From: Actinomadura coerulea
GTDB lineage: Bacteria; Actinomycetota; Actinomycetes; Streptosporangiales; Streptosporangiaceae
Reading direction: 5' to 3'
DNA: 64,000 nt
Assembly (NCBI RefSeq): GCF_014208105.1
Contig: NZ_JACHMQ010000001.1
Span: forward strand, 5,828,001 to 5,892,000
Of the stretch, positions 26,000-33,930 are shown one piece after another. The translations under genes were made by a program, and so were the position numbers. The notes beneath the pieces are model-generated. The model searched no databases. It had not been told where the DNA came from and worked only from the letters and a program-made list of their open reading frames with translations. Each line of letters begins with the position of its first letter. Positions within the stretch are counted from its first letter, which is position 1.

Positions 26000-28297
26000 G
26001 TGCGCGTTGCGAAGAACGATCGGGCCCAGGCCGCGTCCACACTGTTCAGGTTGCTAGGTGCCGGGGTGGTGGCGGGCCTCATCGTCGCGCTCATCGCGCT
26101 GCCCGCCGTCGGCAGCGCCGGGCTGACCGCCCGCGACGCCGCCAACAACTTCGAGGACATGGACAGCCGGCTCAAGACGACGCCGCCGTCCGAGAAGACG
26201 GTGATGTACGACGGCAACGGCAAGCCGGTCGCCACGTTCTTCGACAAGTACCGCGAGTCCGTCCGGCTCGACCAGGTCGCCCCCATCATGCGGCAGGCGA
26301 TGATCGACATCGAGGACTCGCGCTTCTACGAGCACGGCGCGCTCGACCTCAAGGGCACCATCCGCGCGATGGCGTCCAACGTCGAGTCCGAGCAGACGCA
26401 GGGCGGCTCCACGCTCACCCAGCAGTACGTCAAGAACCTCCTGGTCGACAGCGCCAAGTCCGAGGAGGAGTACCGCGAGGTCACGGCGCCCACGGTCGGA
26501 CGCAAACTGCGCGAGCTCCGCTACGCGCTCGACATCGAGCAGCGCCTCACCAAGGACCAGATCCTTGAGGGCTACATGAACGTCGCCTACTTCAGCGCCG
26601 GCGCGTACGGCGTCCAGGCGGCGGCGAAGCGGTACTTCAGCATCCCCGCGTCCAAGCTGGAGCTCGGCCAGGCCGCGCTGCTCGCCGGCATCACCCAGAA
26701 CCCCACGGCCTACGACCCCATCCGCAACCCCAATGACGCACGCAAGCGGCGCGACGTCGTCCTCTACCGGATGGCGCAGCTGGGCCACATCACCAAGGCG
26801 CAGGCCGACGCGGAGGCCGCCAAGCCCATCCAGCTGAACCGCACCGACCCGGTCGGCGGCTGCGAGACCAGCAAGGCGCCGTACTTCTGCGAGTACGTGA
26901 AGTACGACATGCTCAACATCCTGTCGGACGGCAAGTACTGGCAGCTCAAGCCGAAGCAGCAGCAGAACGTCGTCAACAAGCTGAACCGCGGCGGCTACAC
27001 CATCCGCACCACGCTCGACATGGACGACCAGCACGCCGTCGACAGGGCCCTGCGCGGCACCGTCGCCCCCGGCGGCAACCGCGTCGGCGCGGAGGCGATG
27101 GTCGAGCCCGGCACCGGCAAGATCCGGGCCATCGGGCTGAGCAAGCGCTACGGCCCCGGCAAGGGACGCACGACCATCAACCTCCCGGCCGACTCCGCGC
27201 ACGGCGGCGGAAGCGGCGTCTCGGCGGGCTCGACCTTCAAGGTCTTCACCCTCGCCGCCGCCATCGACCAGGGCATCCCGGTCAGCACGACCATCAACTC
27301 GCCGCAGACCACCACGGTCACCGGGTTCCAGCCGTGCCGCTACACCGGGATGTTCGACGGCAAGAAGGTGAAGAACGCCATGGTCGGCGGCGGCCCCTGG
27401 ACGCTGTCGAACGCGGGTGACAGCGAGAAGGGCAACTTCGACCTGAAGACCGGCACCTGGCACTCGGTCAACACCTTCTACGCCGTCCTGGAGAAGCGCG
27501 TCGGCGTCTGCAACGCCGTCAAGATGGCCGAGAAGTTCGGGATGAAGCAGGCCACCGGCGACCCCCTGATGCCGATCGCGTCGCAGGTCCTCGGCGTCAA
27601 CGACATCGACATGGTGCACCTCGCCGCCGCCTACGCCGGCTTCGCCGCCCGCGGCAAGTACTGCGCCCCCGTCTCGGTGACCGAGGTCGTCGACCCGGAG
27701 GGCAAGAAGCTCAAGCTTCCCAAGCAGGACTGCCACCAGGCCCTCGACCAGGACGTCGCCGACAAGGTCAACTCGATCCTGCAGGGCGTCCTCACCAAGG
27801 GCACCGCCGCCGGACGCGGCATCGGACGTCCCGCCGCCGGCAAGACCGGAACCTGTGAAGAGTTCACCTGCGCCGTGTTCGCCGGGTTCACCCCGAACCT
27901 CGCCGCCGCCACCGCCTACTGGGACTTCCGCGGCCCCTGGCAGTACAAGGTCTACGGCGTCTACGGCGCGGACATCCCCGGCGGCATGTGGCAGCAGTCC
28001 ATGCGCAACGCCCTCGCGGGCAAGCCCGCCCCCGGCTTCCAGACCCCGACCCGCGACTTCGGCGACACCACGAACGTCCCGCAGGTGAAGGGCCTCACGG
28101 TCGCCGCCGCCACCGCCAAGCTCAAGGGCGCCGACCTGAAGGTCCAGGTCGCGTCCGGCTCCGTCGACTCCGACCAGCCGAAGGGCACGGTCGTGTCCAC
28201 CTCGCCCGACGCGGGCAGCTCCGTCCCGCCCGGCACCACCGTCATCCTCTACGTGAGCGCCGGCAAGAAGCGCGGCGCACCGCCCTCAGGCGACTGA
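26000..28297 (+). CDS. ponA2: Bifunctional class A penicillin-binding protein with PASTA domain (PonA2)
   Basis: This is a 765-residue class A PBP. One membrane anchor lies at residues 15-38. The transglycosylase domain has EDSRFYEHGALD with the catalytic Glu and QGGSTLTQQYVKNL. The transpeptidase domain has SAGSTFKVF (SxxK), SVNTFYAVLEK (SxN) and AGKTGTCEEF (KTG). One C-terminal PASTA domain follows at about 690-755. It polymerises and cross-links peptidoglycan outside the membrane. In mycobacteria PonA2 is needed under stress and in non-replicating cells. The GTG start is probably leaderless. A strong terminator follows. Confidence 0.95.
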   Translation: MRVAKNDRAQAASTLFRLLGAGVVAGLIVALIALPAVGSAGLTARDAANNFEDMDSRLKTTPPSEKTVMYDGNGKPVATFFDKYRESVRLDQVAPIMRQAMIDIEDSRFYEHGALDLKGTIRAMASNVESEQTQGGSTLTQQYVKNLLVDSAKSEEEYREVTAPTVGRKLRELRYALDIEQRLTKDQILEGYMNVAYFSAGAYGVQAAAKRYFSIPASKLELGQAALLAGITQNPTAYDPIRNPNDARKRRDVVLYRMAQLGHITKAQADAEAAKPIQLNRTDPVGGCETSKAPYFCEYVKYDMLNILSDGKYWQLKPKQQQNVVNKLNRGGYTIRTTLDMDDQHAVDRALRGTVAPGGNRVGAEAMVEPGTGKIRAIGLSKRYGPGKGRTTINLPADSAHGGGSGVSAGSTFKVFTLAAAIDQGIPVSTTINSPQTTTVTGFQPCRYTGMFDGKKVKNAMVGGGPWTLSNAGDSEKGNFDLKTGTWHSVNTFYAVLEKRVGVCNAVKMAEKFGMKQATGDPLMPIASQVLGVNDIDMVHLAAAYAGFAARGKYCAPVSVTEVVDPEGKKLKLPKQDCHQALDQDVADKVNSILQGVLTKGTAAGRGIGRPAAGKTGTCEEFTCAVFAGFTPNLAAATAYWDFRGPWQYKVYGVYGADIPGGMWQQSMRNALAGKPAPGFQTPTRDFGDTTNVPQVKGLTVAAATAKLKGADLKVQVASGSVDSDQPKGTVVSTSPDAGSSVPPGTTVILYVSAGKKRGAPPSGD

Positions 28298-28302
28298 CGC
28301 GA

Positions 28303-28331
28303 AAAGGGCCCGGCGCGATGCCGGGCCCTTT
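28303..28331. terminator. Terminator between ponA2 and the yqeY-like gene
   Basis: Perfect 12-base arms AAAGGGCCCGGC (28303-28314) and GCCGGGCCCTTT (28320-28331) flank a 5-base loop and end in TTTCTC. It can serve both converging genes. Confidence 0.85.
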
Positions 28332-28332
28332 C

Positions 28333-28785
28333 TCATGTCGCGAGCTGCCGCTTCACCTCTGCCGCGACGCGCCCGCCCTCCGCGCGCCCGGCCACCTTCG
28401 GATTCACCGACTTCATGACCTGCCCCATCGCCCGGGGCCCCGACGCGCCCGTCTCGGCGATCGCGTCCGCCACCAGCGCGGTCAGCTCCTCGTCGGACAG
28501 CTGCGCGGGCAGGTACCGCTCCAGCACCTCGCCCTCGTCCCGCTCCGCCTGCGCCTGCTCCTCGCGCCCCGCGTCGCCGAACGCCGTCGCGGCCTCCCGC
28601 CGCTTCTTCGCCTCCCGCGTGAGCACCTTCACGACGTCGTCGTCGGAAAGCGTCCGCGACTGCTTGCCGGCGACCTCCTCGTTCTTCACCGCCGTGAGCG
28701 CCATGCGCAGCGTGCGCGTGCGAAGCTCGTCGCGCGCCTTCATCGCGGACGACAGATCGGTCTCCAGCTTCTCCTTCAGGGTCAT
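28333..28785 (-). CDS. GatB/YqeY-domain protein
   Basis: This is a 150-residue all-helical protein of the YqeY family: LSSAMKARDELRTRTLRMAL, then VLTREAKKRREAATAFGDAG, and near the end RAMGQVMKSVNPKVAGRAEG. The domain is shared with the C-terminal part of GatB/GatE amidotransferases, where it helps bind tRNA. A stand-alone role is not established. ATG at 28785 is preferred (MTLKEKLETDL); ATG at 28797 is possible. It is divergent from the metallophosphoesterase gene. Confidence 0.9.
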   Translation of the reverse strand: MTLKEKLETDLSSAMKARDELRTRTLRMALTAVKNEEVAGKQSRTLSDDDVVKVLTREAKKRREAATAFGDAGREEQAQAERDEGEVLERYLPAQLSDEELTALVADAIAETGASGPRAMGQVMKSVNPKVAGRAEGGRVAAEVKRQLAT

Positions 28786-28879
28786 GCCCAACATCATGCC
28801 CGTCCGCGAGCTTCCGCCTCATCAGGATTACCGACCGGCGCCCATGTCTGAAAGCATGGAACCCTGAGAAGGGAGAGCC

Positions 28880-29779
28880 GTGCGAAAGATCCACGCCGTG
28901 CCGCTGGGAGTACTGGGCGCGGGCGCCGCGACCTTCGGGTACGCCTCGTTGATCGAGCGGAACTGGTTCCGCCTCCGCCGATTCGACGTGCCCGTGCTGC
29001 CGCCCGGCCGCCCCCCGGTGAAGATCCTGCACATCTCCGACGCGCACCTCACGCCCGGCAGATCCCGCCTGATCCACTGGGTCCGCTCGCTGGACGCCCT
29101 GGAGCCCGACCTCGTCGTCAACACCGGAGACACCCTCTCCCACCGCGACGCGATCGGCCCCTTCCTCGACGCCCTCGGCCCCCTCCTCGACCGCCCCGGC
29201 GTCTTCGTCTACGGCTCCAACGACCTGTACTCCCCGGTCCTGAAGAACCCGCTCCGCTACATCTGGCGCACGAGCAAGTCCGACTACGGCCGCCGCCGCC
29301 GCGAGCCCGACCTCCCCTACCGCGAGCTCGGCTCCTCCCTCCAGGCCGCCGGCTGGCTCGACCTGAACAACCGCATCGGCCGCCTCAAGGTCGGCGAACT
29401 GGACATCGAGTTCGGCGGCATCGACGACTCCCACATCAACCGGGACCGCTACGACAAGATCGCCGGCCCCGTCGACCCCCAGGCCGACGTCCACCTCGGC
29501 ATCATGCACTCCCCGGAACCCCGCAACCTCGACCGCTTCACCGCCGACGGCTACGACCTGCTCCTCGCCGGCCACACCCACGGCGGCCAGGTCTGCGTCC
29601 CCTTCTACGGCGCCCTCGCCACCAACTGCGGCATCGACCGCCCCCGCGTGAAGGGCCTCCACAGGCACCGCGGCTCCTGGCTCCACGTCTCCGCGGGCCT
29701 GGGCACGTCCCCGAAGGCCCCCATGCGCTTCTGCTGCCCGCCCGAGGCCTCCCTGCTCACCCTCGTCCCCCGACGGTGA
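28880..29779 (+). CDS. Membrane-anchored metallophosphoesterase (Rv3683-type)
   Basis: This is a 299-residue calcineurin-like phosphoesterase with an N-terminal hydrophobic segment (residues 5-25). Metal ligands are visible in order: HISDAHLTP, NTGDTLSH, GSND, IMHSPEP, and GHTHGGQV. GND has become GSND, as in the YkuE-type subgroup that acts on phospholipids or lipid-linked substrates at the membrane; this substrate is inferred. The start is GTG with GGGAG upstream. It overlaps the next gene by 4 bases and is the last recognisable member of the acs-Rv3683 synteny block. Confidence 0.9.
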   Translation: MRKIHAVPLGVLGAGAATFGYASLIERNWFRLRRFDVPVLPPGRPPVKILHISDAHLTPGRSRLIHWVRSLDALEPDLVVNTGDTLSHRDAIGPFLDALGPLLDRPGVFVYGSNDLYSPVLKNPLRYIWRTSKSDYGRRRREPDLPYRELGSSLQAAGWLDLNNRIGRLKVGELDIEFGGIDDSHINRDRYDKIAGPVDPQADVHLGIMHSPEPRNLDRFTADGYDLLLAGHTHGGQVCVPFYGALATNCGIDRPRVKGLHRHRGSWLHVSAGLGTSPKAPMRFCCPPEASLLTLVPRR

Positions 29780-30402
29780 ACTGGAAGACCGCCCCCCTCC
29801 TACCGACCCTGTACGACTTCGCCGTCCAGAACCGCGCCCTCTCCCGCCTGGGAGCCCGCGCCCTCTGGAACTACGACGTCGACCACCTTCACGAGCTCAT
29901 CGCCGCCCAAGACCCCTCGGCCCTAACCCTGGACATCCCCTGCGGCGGCGGCTTGGCCATACGTGACAACCCCCGTCACGTAGCAGCCGACCTCTCCCAG
30001 ACCATGCTCAAGAGGGCCCGCCGCAAGTCGACAACCCTCGTCCAGGCAGACATCTACAACCTCCCCTTCCCCACCGACACCTTCGACGTCTGCCTGACCT
30101 ACAACGGCCTGCACTGCCTGGAGGACCCACCCTCAGCCCTCCATGAACTAACCCGAGTCCTACGCCCAGGCGGCACCCTCCAGGGCACAACCGTCATCAA
30201 GGGCGCCGGCCGCGACCCTCTGATCAAGCTCCTCCAGCGCCAAGGCGCCTTCGGCAACCCAGGCACCAGGACCAACCTCCGAACCTGGCTGGAGAAGGCC
30301 TCCCTGACCAACATCACCCTCACCACCTCGGGCGCCGTGACCGCCTTCACAGCCCGAAAATCAGGGACGCACCACTCCCCAGCATCCGCTAAGGTGGACT
30401 AG
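29776..30402 (+). CDS. SAM-dependent class I methyltransferase
   Basis: This is a 208-residue Methyltransf_11-type enzyme. Motif I is LTLDIPCGGGLAIRDN (DxPCGxG), motif post-I is VAADLSQTMLKRAR, and motif IV is FPTDTFDVCLTYNGLHCLED. It uses S-adenosylmethionine; the acceptor is unknown. It overlaps the metallophosphoesterase by GTGA and is the last core gene before tRNA-Pro. Codon choice is less GC-extreme than in upstream genes (several CTA, CGA, ACA codons). Confidence 0.88.
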   Translation: MNWKTAPLLPTLYDFAVQNRALSRLGARALWNYDVDHLHELIAAQDPSALTLDIPCGGGLAIRDNPRHVAADLSQTMLKRARRKSTTLVQADIYNLPFPTDTFDVCLTYNGLHCLEDPPSALHELTRVLRPGGTLQGTTVIKGAGRDPLIKLLQRQGAFGNPGTRTNLRTWLEKASLTNITLTTSGAVTAFTARKSGTHHSPASAKVD

Positions 30403-30439
30403 GCGCCGGGAGGACGTACAACTCCCGGGCAGCCGCCAC

Positions 30440-30513
30440 CGGGGTGTAGCGCAGCTTGGCAGCGCGCTTCGTTCGGGACGAAGAGGTCGTGGGTTCAAAT
30501 CCCGCCACCCCGA
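30440..30513 (+). tRNA. tRNA-Pro (anticodon CGG)
   Basis: This 74-base sequence folds as a full cloverleaf. The acceptor pair is CGGGGTG/CACCCCG, the D-stem GCGC/GCGC, the anticodon stem CTTCG/CGAAG with loop TTCGGGA (anticodon CGG at 30474-30476), and the T-arm GTGGG-TTCAAAT-CCCGC. CCA is not encoded. Its 3' half is the probable attachment site of the mobile element that follows. Confidence 0.97.
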
Positions 30514-30530
30514 CAGAAACCGCCAGGTCA

Positions 30531-30562
30531 GAGGCCGGTTCTCCTTCACGGAGACCGGCCTC
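30531..30562 (+). terminator. Hairpin downstream of tRNA-Pro
   Basis: GAGGCCGGT (30531-30539) pairs with ACCGGCCTC (30554-30562), and the inner TCTCC/GGAGA bases extend the stem. It lies 17 bases after the tRNA and is followed by AAGATCTTTCG. It most likely ends the tRNA transcript. Confidence 0.6.
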
Positions 30563-30580
30563 AAGATCTTTCGACCCCCA

Positions 30581-30628
30581 TCTGACCCCGACTTCGGTCG
30601 TTGACCCCGCGATATCCAGGGTCACGCC
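30581..30628. repeat. Left-end arm-type sites of the element
   Basis: Two TGACCCCG motifs (within 30581-30590 and 30601-30610) and TCCAGGGTCACGCC (30615-30628) lie just inside the left end. The right end near the integrase has TCTGACCCTCG and TTTGACCCCGG plus the exact inverted copy GGCGTGACCCTGGA (59422-59435). Such pairs fit integrase or excisionase arm-binding sites. The rest of 30629-31026 holds no gene I can support. Confidence 0.5.
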
Positions 30629-31026
30629 CCATCACCCGCTGGCCGCATCCCCGCTCCCTCCAGCCCCCATCTGAACTACCGGTTCATCCCCTCCAACATC
30701 CGCGCGCCCTGCTTTGCCCCTCGGAGTGGGAGACCACCTCAAGACCAGATCGTCTTCCCGCAGGCTATGGGCAGAACGTCGCTAGGGCAGGCGGGGGCAT
30801 CATCCGTGCTGGCCGGTCCGCGAGGCCGCCCGCCTCAGCATCCGGAAGGCATGGGAGTGCCGTCAGTTGCAGCGGCGGCGCGCTAGTCGCGAACGCAGCC
30901 CTGCAACCCGGGCCAATCAGCCACGTCAGGCGAGGTCGGACGGTCCACAGACGCCAGGCAAGCTGCCGCTGCTCGTCGCCTCGCTTCTTCGTCTCAGGTC
31001 CTGACGCGCCCTGTCGGCGAACCGGC

Positions 31027-31335
31027 TCAACACGCCCTCACGTAGCGTTCCAGCGCACGGGGGTCTCGCTTCGCCTCACCGAGGATCACAACGTTCGACT
31101 CATCGGCGACGATGGCCAGGTCCAGTTGCGGGGCTGCGGAAGGCAGCTCGAAGAGCACCCGCTCGGCCGGGTACCGAAGGTTGGTGATCGCGTCCACGTA
31201 CGTCGCGATCTGGGGAAGGTACTCGGCGTTGTGCCAACCGCCGGCACGCGACCGCGACAGCAACCCCAACGGCCGAAGGGCGTCGGGCGCGTTGAATCGC
31301 GCCCCGTGATGCAGGGTGATGAGTCCGCGCTCTAG
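31027..31335 (-). pseudogene. Fragment of an unknown protein cut by the IS5-type element
   Basis: The frame is open from the IS boundary (31335) to a stop at 31027. The sense of the protein is good (LITLHHGARFNAPDALRPLG, PQIATYVDAITNLRYPAERV, LPSAAPQLDLAIVADESNVV, then ILGEAKRDPRALERYV). The N-terminus is separated by the insertion and the C-terminus ends early after about 100 residues. No family is recognised; the strand pattern LDLAIVADESNVVILGEAK resembles a nuclease-like core, which is only a hint. Confidence 0.55.
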
Positions 31336-32262
31336 GTCCTGTCCGGTGGATCAGGTGTTGAGCTATAGGAGCGTGCTGACCAGGGTGAGTGCTGCTTGGT
31401 AGTGGTGGGCGAATTTATCGAATCTGGTGGCGATGGCGCGGTAGTGCTTGAGTTTTGCCGATGCAGCGCTCGACGACGTTGCGGTGGCGGTAGGTGGCGG
31501 GGTTGAAGGTGGGTGGGCGTCCGCCTCGGCTGCCGCGCCGGGCGCGTCCGGCCTGGTGGTCAGCGCGTTCGGGGATGGTGGCTGTGATGCCGCTTCCTCG
31601 CAGGTGGCAGCGGGTTACGCGTGAGGAGTAGGCCTTGTCCGGCGACGACGCAGTCGGGGCGGGTGCGGGGGCGCTCCGGTCTTTGCCGGGGCACGCGGAT
31701 GGCTGCCATCACGTGGCCGAAGACGGTGCAGTCGTTGACGTTCCGGCGGTGACCACCAGAGTCTGAGGGCAGGCCGCGACCGTCGACGGCCAGGTGGACC
31801 TCGGTGGTCAACCCTCCCCGTGAGCGGCCGATGGCTCGCCGGTTTGTCCCTGCGGGTTCCCCTTTTGCGGGCGCCGACCGCGTGCTGGTGGGCGCGGACG
31901 ATGCTGGAGTCCAACCCTGACGGTCCAGTCGATACGGCCCGCAGAGTCGTCATGGACCTGCACGTAACGCAGGAGCCGGTCGAAGATGCCGCCACCGACC
32001 AGCGCCGGTACCGCTCATAGACGCTCTTCCAGTGGCCATACCGCTCGGGCAGATCCCGCCACGATGCACCCGGTCGCCAACTTGCACAAGCTCCCGATCC
32101 AACATCGATGATCGATCCACCGGCCACTACGGGCGGACGAGCAGGGAGAAGAGGATCAATCCGCACCCAGGCGGCATCAGTCAACTCATGACGACCAATC
32201 ACGCCACCATCACACGCCGAAGTACTGATCGACCTCGGCCAGCCGAGTCCGTAAGACACGAC
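31336..32262 (-). mobile_element. Insertion sequence, IS5 family (IS427-like group)
   Basis: The ends are inverted: GGTCCTGTC at 31336-31344 and the complement of GACACGACC at 32254-32262, with further matches inside (GGA). CTAG is duplicated on both sides (31332-31335 and 32263-32266), the YTAR-type target of this group. Length is about 927 bp. It interrupts the minus-strand accessory operon. Confidence 0.75.
31350..32211 (-). pseudogene. Degenerate IS5-family transposase
   Basis: Reading on the minus strand from about 32211, the N-terminal helix GRHELTDAAWVRIDPLLPAR and then WRDLPERYGHWKSVYERYRR W are in one frame. DGRGLPSDSGGHRRNVNDC-like and SSIVRAHQHAVGARKRGT segments then appear in others, and the C-terminal RGSRGGRPPTFNPATYRHRN is in a third. 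The DDE parts are present but need several frame changes. IS427-group elements use one programmed frameshift; more than one is needed here, so it is probably inactive. Confidence 0.7.
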
Positions 32263-32448
32263 CTAGCGATGATAAGTGGACACAACCAGCATCCAAATGG
32301 CGAACACGCCAGCGTATGTCGCCGCGCCGTTACGGACCATCTCCGCCGGTTTGGCCCCAATCTTCCAGGTAACCAGGCACGCAAAGAGGGCGGCATTCAG
32401 TGATGCCGAGAGGCCGAGCAAGAGCAGGAGGATGTCCAACGACCTCAT
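32263..32448 (-). CDS. Small two-segment membrane protein
   Basis: This is a 61-residue protein with hydrophobic segments at about 4-25 (DILLLLLGLSASLNAALFAC) and 42-56 (TYAGVFAIWMLVVST), joined by a short basic loop. The ATG overlaps the stop of the upstream gene (ATGA), showing coupled translation. Its stop codon TAG lies in the CTAG duplicated by the IS. No family is recognised. The low GC matches the rest of this operon. Confidence 0.55.
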   Translation of the reverse strand: MRSLDILLLLLGLSASLNAALFACLVTWKIGAKPAEMVRNGAATYAGVFAIWMLVVSTYHR

Positions 32449-32918
32449 ATGACTTCCTCTTTTCCCTGCCTCCGAAGGGCCTCGTAGTTGATCTCGAACA
32501 GCGGGTCCGTGAGAAGCGGGAACAAAGTGAGCTCCCGAACTATGCGCAATCTCCCGGCACTGTTGACATGCATGATCGTCCACTCAGGGGTATTTAGGCT
32601 GGTCAGCGACCGACTTGGCCAGTCACTCCACCCCGCAGAAAAAAAGGGACCTGGTGAGAGGTGCCATGGGCGATAGTTTGTGAGCGATCTGTCAAGAGAC
32701 ATTCCGATCACGAGGCAATCCGGATCTGTGATCAGTTTGTCCAGGCGCGGCCAGAACATAGAGGGCGCGATCCGAGTCAGGCCAGGTCCATCCGTCCTGG
32801 TGAAATCTACAGCTCTTTCGTAGAGATCCCGCGCCTCGGCGAGGGGAACCTCGAAGGCCCTCTGAACCTCGCGAACACGACGCTGCACTCGACGGGATGA
32901 CCGACTGCTTGAACTCAT
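32445..32918 (-). CDS. Hypothetical protein coupled to the small membrane protein
   Basis: This is a 157-residue protein without recognised motifs. It starts with a Ser/Arg-rich stretch (MSSSSRSSRRVQRRVREVQR) and a helical region (FEVPLAEARDLYERAVDF), then a mixed region with many Trp and Pro (SLTNYRPWHLSPGPFFSAGW). AGAGGA precedes the ATG by a normal 4-5 bases. It overlaps the downstream membrane protein gene by 4 bases, so the two products probably act together. Confidence 0.55.
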   Translation of the reverse strand: MSSSSRSSRRVQRRVREVQRAFEVPLAEARDLYERAVDFTRTDGPGLTRIAPSMFWPRLDKLITDPDCLVIGMSLDRSLTNYRPWHLSPGPFFSAGWSDWPSRSLTSLNTPEWTIMHVNSAGRLRIVRELTLFPLLTDPLFEINYEALRRQGKEEVI

Positions 32919-33100
32919 GACGTCCTCTAGCAGCCCTACGCGCCGCTGGACGGCATGGACAGGACACCCACTGCGCGTCGTCATAAGAAGGGCCGCTGCG
33001 TCTTCGGCGTACTAGGTGCGTAGGTCCGTAGCACTCAGACTGGCGGGCGCATCCGCCAGTCAGAAGCTTACTTCGTTGCCAGCCCCTGTGTCCCGAGTTT

Positions 33101-33358
33101 TCAGGAGTCTTCTGGCCTAACCAGGCAGTGCCGGGCGACTTGTCGGCCTTCGCTGCCACCGCTTCCTTCGTCACCGACTGGTACATGAGGACGATCCACC
33201 GGACAGGGCCTGGCCCCGCAAAGAACAACGCAACAGCCGGCATCGATTGTGTTGGCCGTGGGAGTCAGTTCTCCGGTGCTCACGAGATCGGGGCTGTCGG
33301 CGTACAGCTCAGCTGAGCCTCGCTGAAGCAACTCGGTGAAGTCGTTTAGCAGGCTCAC
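33101..33358 (-). CDS. Small hypothetical protein, possibly frameshifted
   Basis: The GTG start overlaps the EcsC-like stop codon (GTGA). The first 35 residues look protein-like (SLLNDFTELLQRGSAELYAD), but after about residue 38 another frame gives better sense (VALFFAGPGPVRWIVLMYQS). This suggests a frameshift around 33240 and decay. The 180 bases before the next gene hold nothing clear. Confidence 0.35.
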   Translation of the reverse strand: MSLLNDFTELLQRGSAELYADSPDLVSTGELTPTANTIDAGCCVVLCGARPCPVDRPHVPVGDEGSGGSEGRQVARHCLVRPEDS

Positions 33359-33930
33359 CCTCGCTCATCGCCTTCGGTGGCCGGCATAGGATCGTCACGT
33401 TCGCGCTCGTTGTCCTCACCGAGGATCCCGGCGTCGACGATCTCGACCATGACGACGTCCTCACGAGAGTCTGCATCGGTGGTAACCAAGTCTGGTTCCG
33501 CTTCAATCCCGTAGCGCTCACGTAGAAAGCGCTCGCGGTACAGATGCTCCGCGTCATCTGTAATACGCTTTAGGAATATCGTGTTTGCCCCGGCACCGAA
33601 CGCGATACCTATGACCGGTAACACTTGTCCCAGCTTCTTCTTCGTGAGGGTGAATCCGAAGCGTGCGAAGACCTTCTGCACCACCTTGATCACGACGTTA
33701 TGGTTCAGTTGCTCCCATGTCGCACGGCGGGCGAGCGCTTGGACAAGCTTGTTGATTTTCGCGTAGGCAGCGACCTTTCCGGCCTCTCCATCGGCGATCA
33801 ACTCGCCGAGCAGGACTACACCATTGCAGGATCCATTTCTACCGGCAAGTTGAGGGCAGGAAGTAGTACCGGAAGCAAGCCGGTGAGATCTTAGGGACCA
33901 CGACGACGCACCTCTCCAATCCGACCTCAA
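33355..33930 (-). CDS. EcsC-like protein, probably N-terminally truncated
   Basis: This is a reading frame of 191 codons. Its C-terminal half matches the EcsC family pattern: KLVQALARRATWEQLNHNVV, TKKKLGQVLPVIGIAFGAGA, then NTIFLKRITDDAEHLYRERF. The first 40 residues lack the usual EcsC N-terminal hydrophobic helix region and look like translated noise, although a TTG start overlaps the upstream stop. EcsC proteins occur in bacteria without a settled function. The acidic tail (GEDNERERDDP) is variable. Confidence 0.5.
   Translation of the reverse strand: MRSDWRGASSWSLRSHRLASGTTSCPQLAGRNGSCNGVVLLGELIADGEAGKVAAYAKINKLVQALARRATWEQLNHNVVIKVVQKVFARFGFTLTKKKLGQVLPVIGIAFGAGANTIFLKRITDDAEHLYRERFLRERYGIEAEPDLVTTDADSREDVVMVEIVDAGILGEDNERERDDPMPATEGDERG

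Noticed and set aside
30389..30625. 78-codon minus-strand frame over tRNA-Pro (GVAGFEPTTSSSRTK)
   Set aside because: It is the antisense translation of the tRNA, a well-known false protein in databases.
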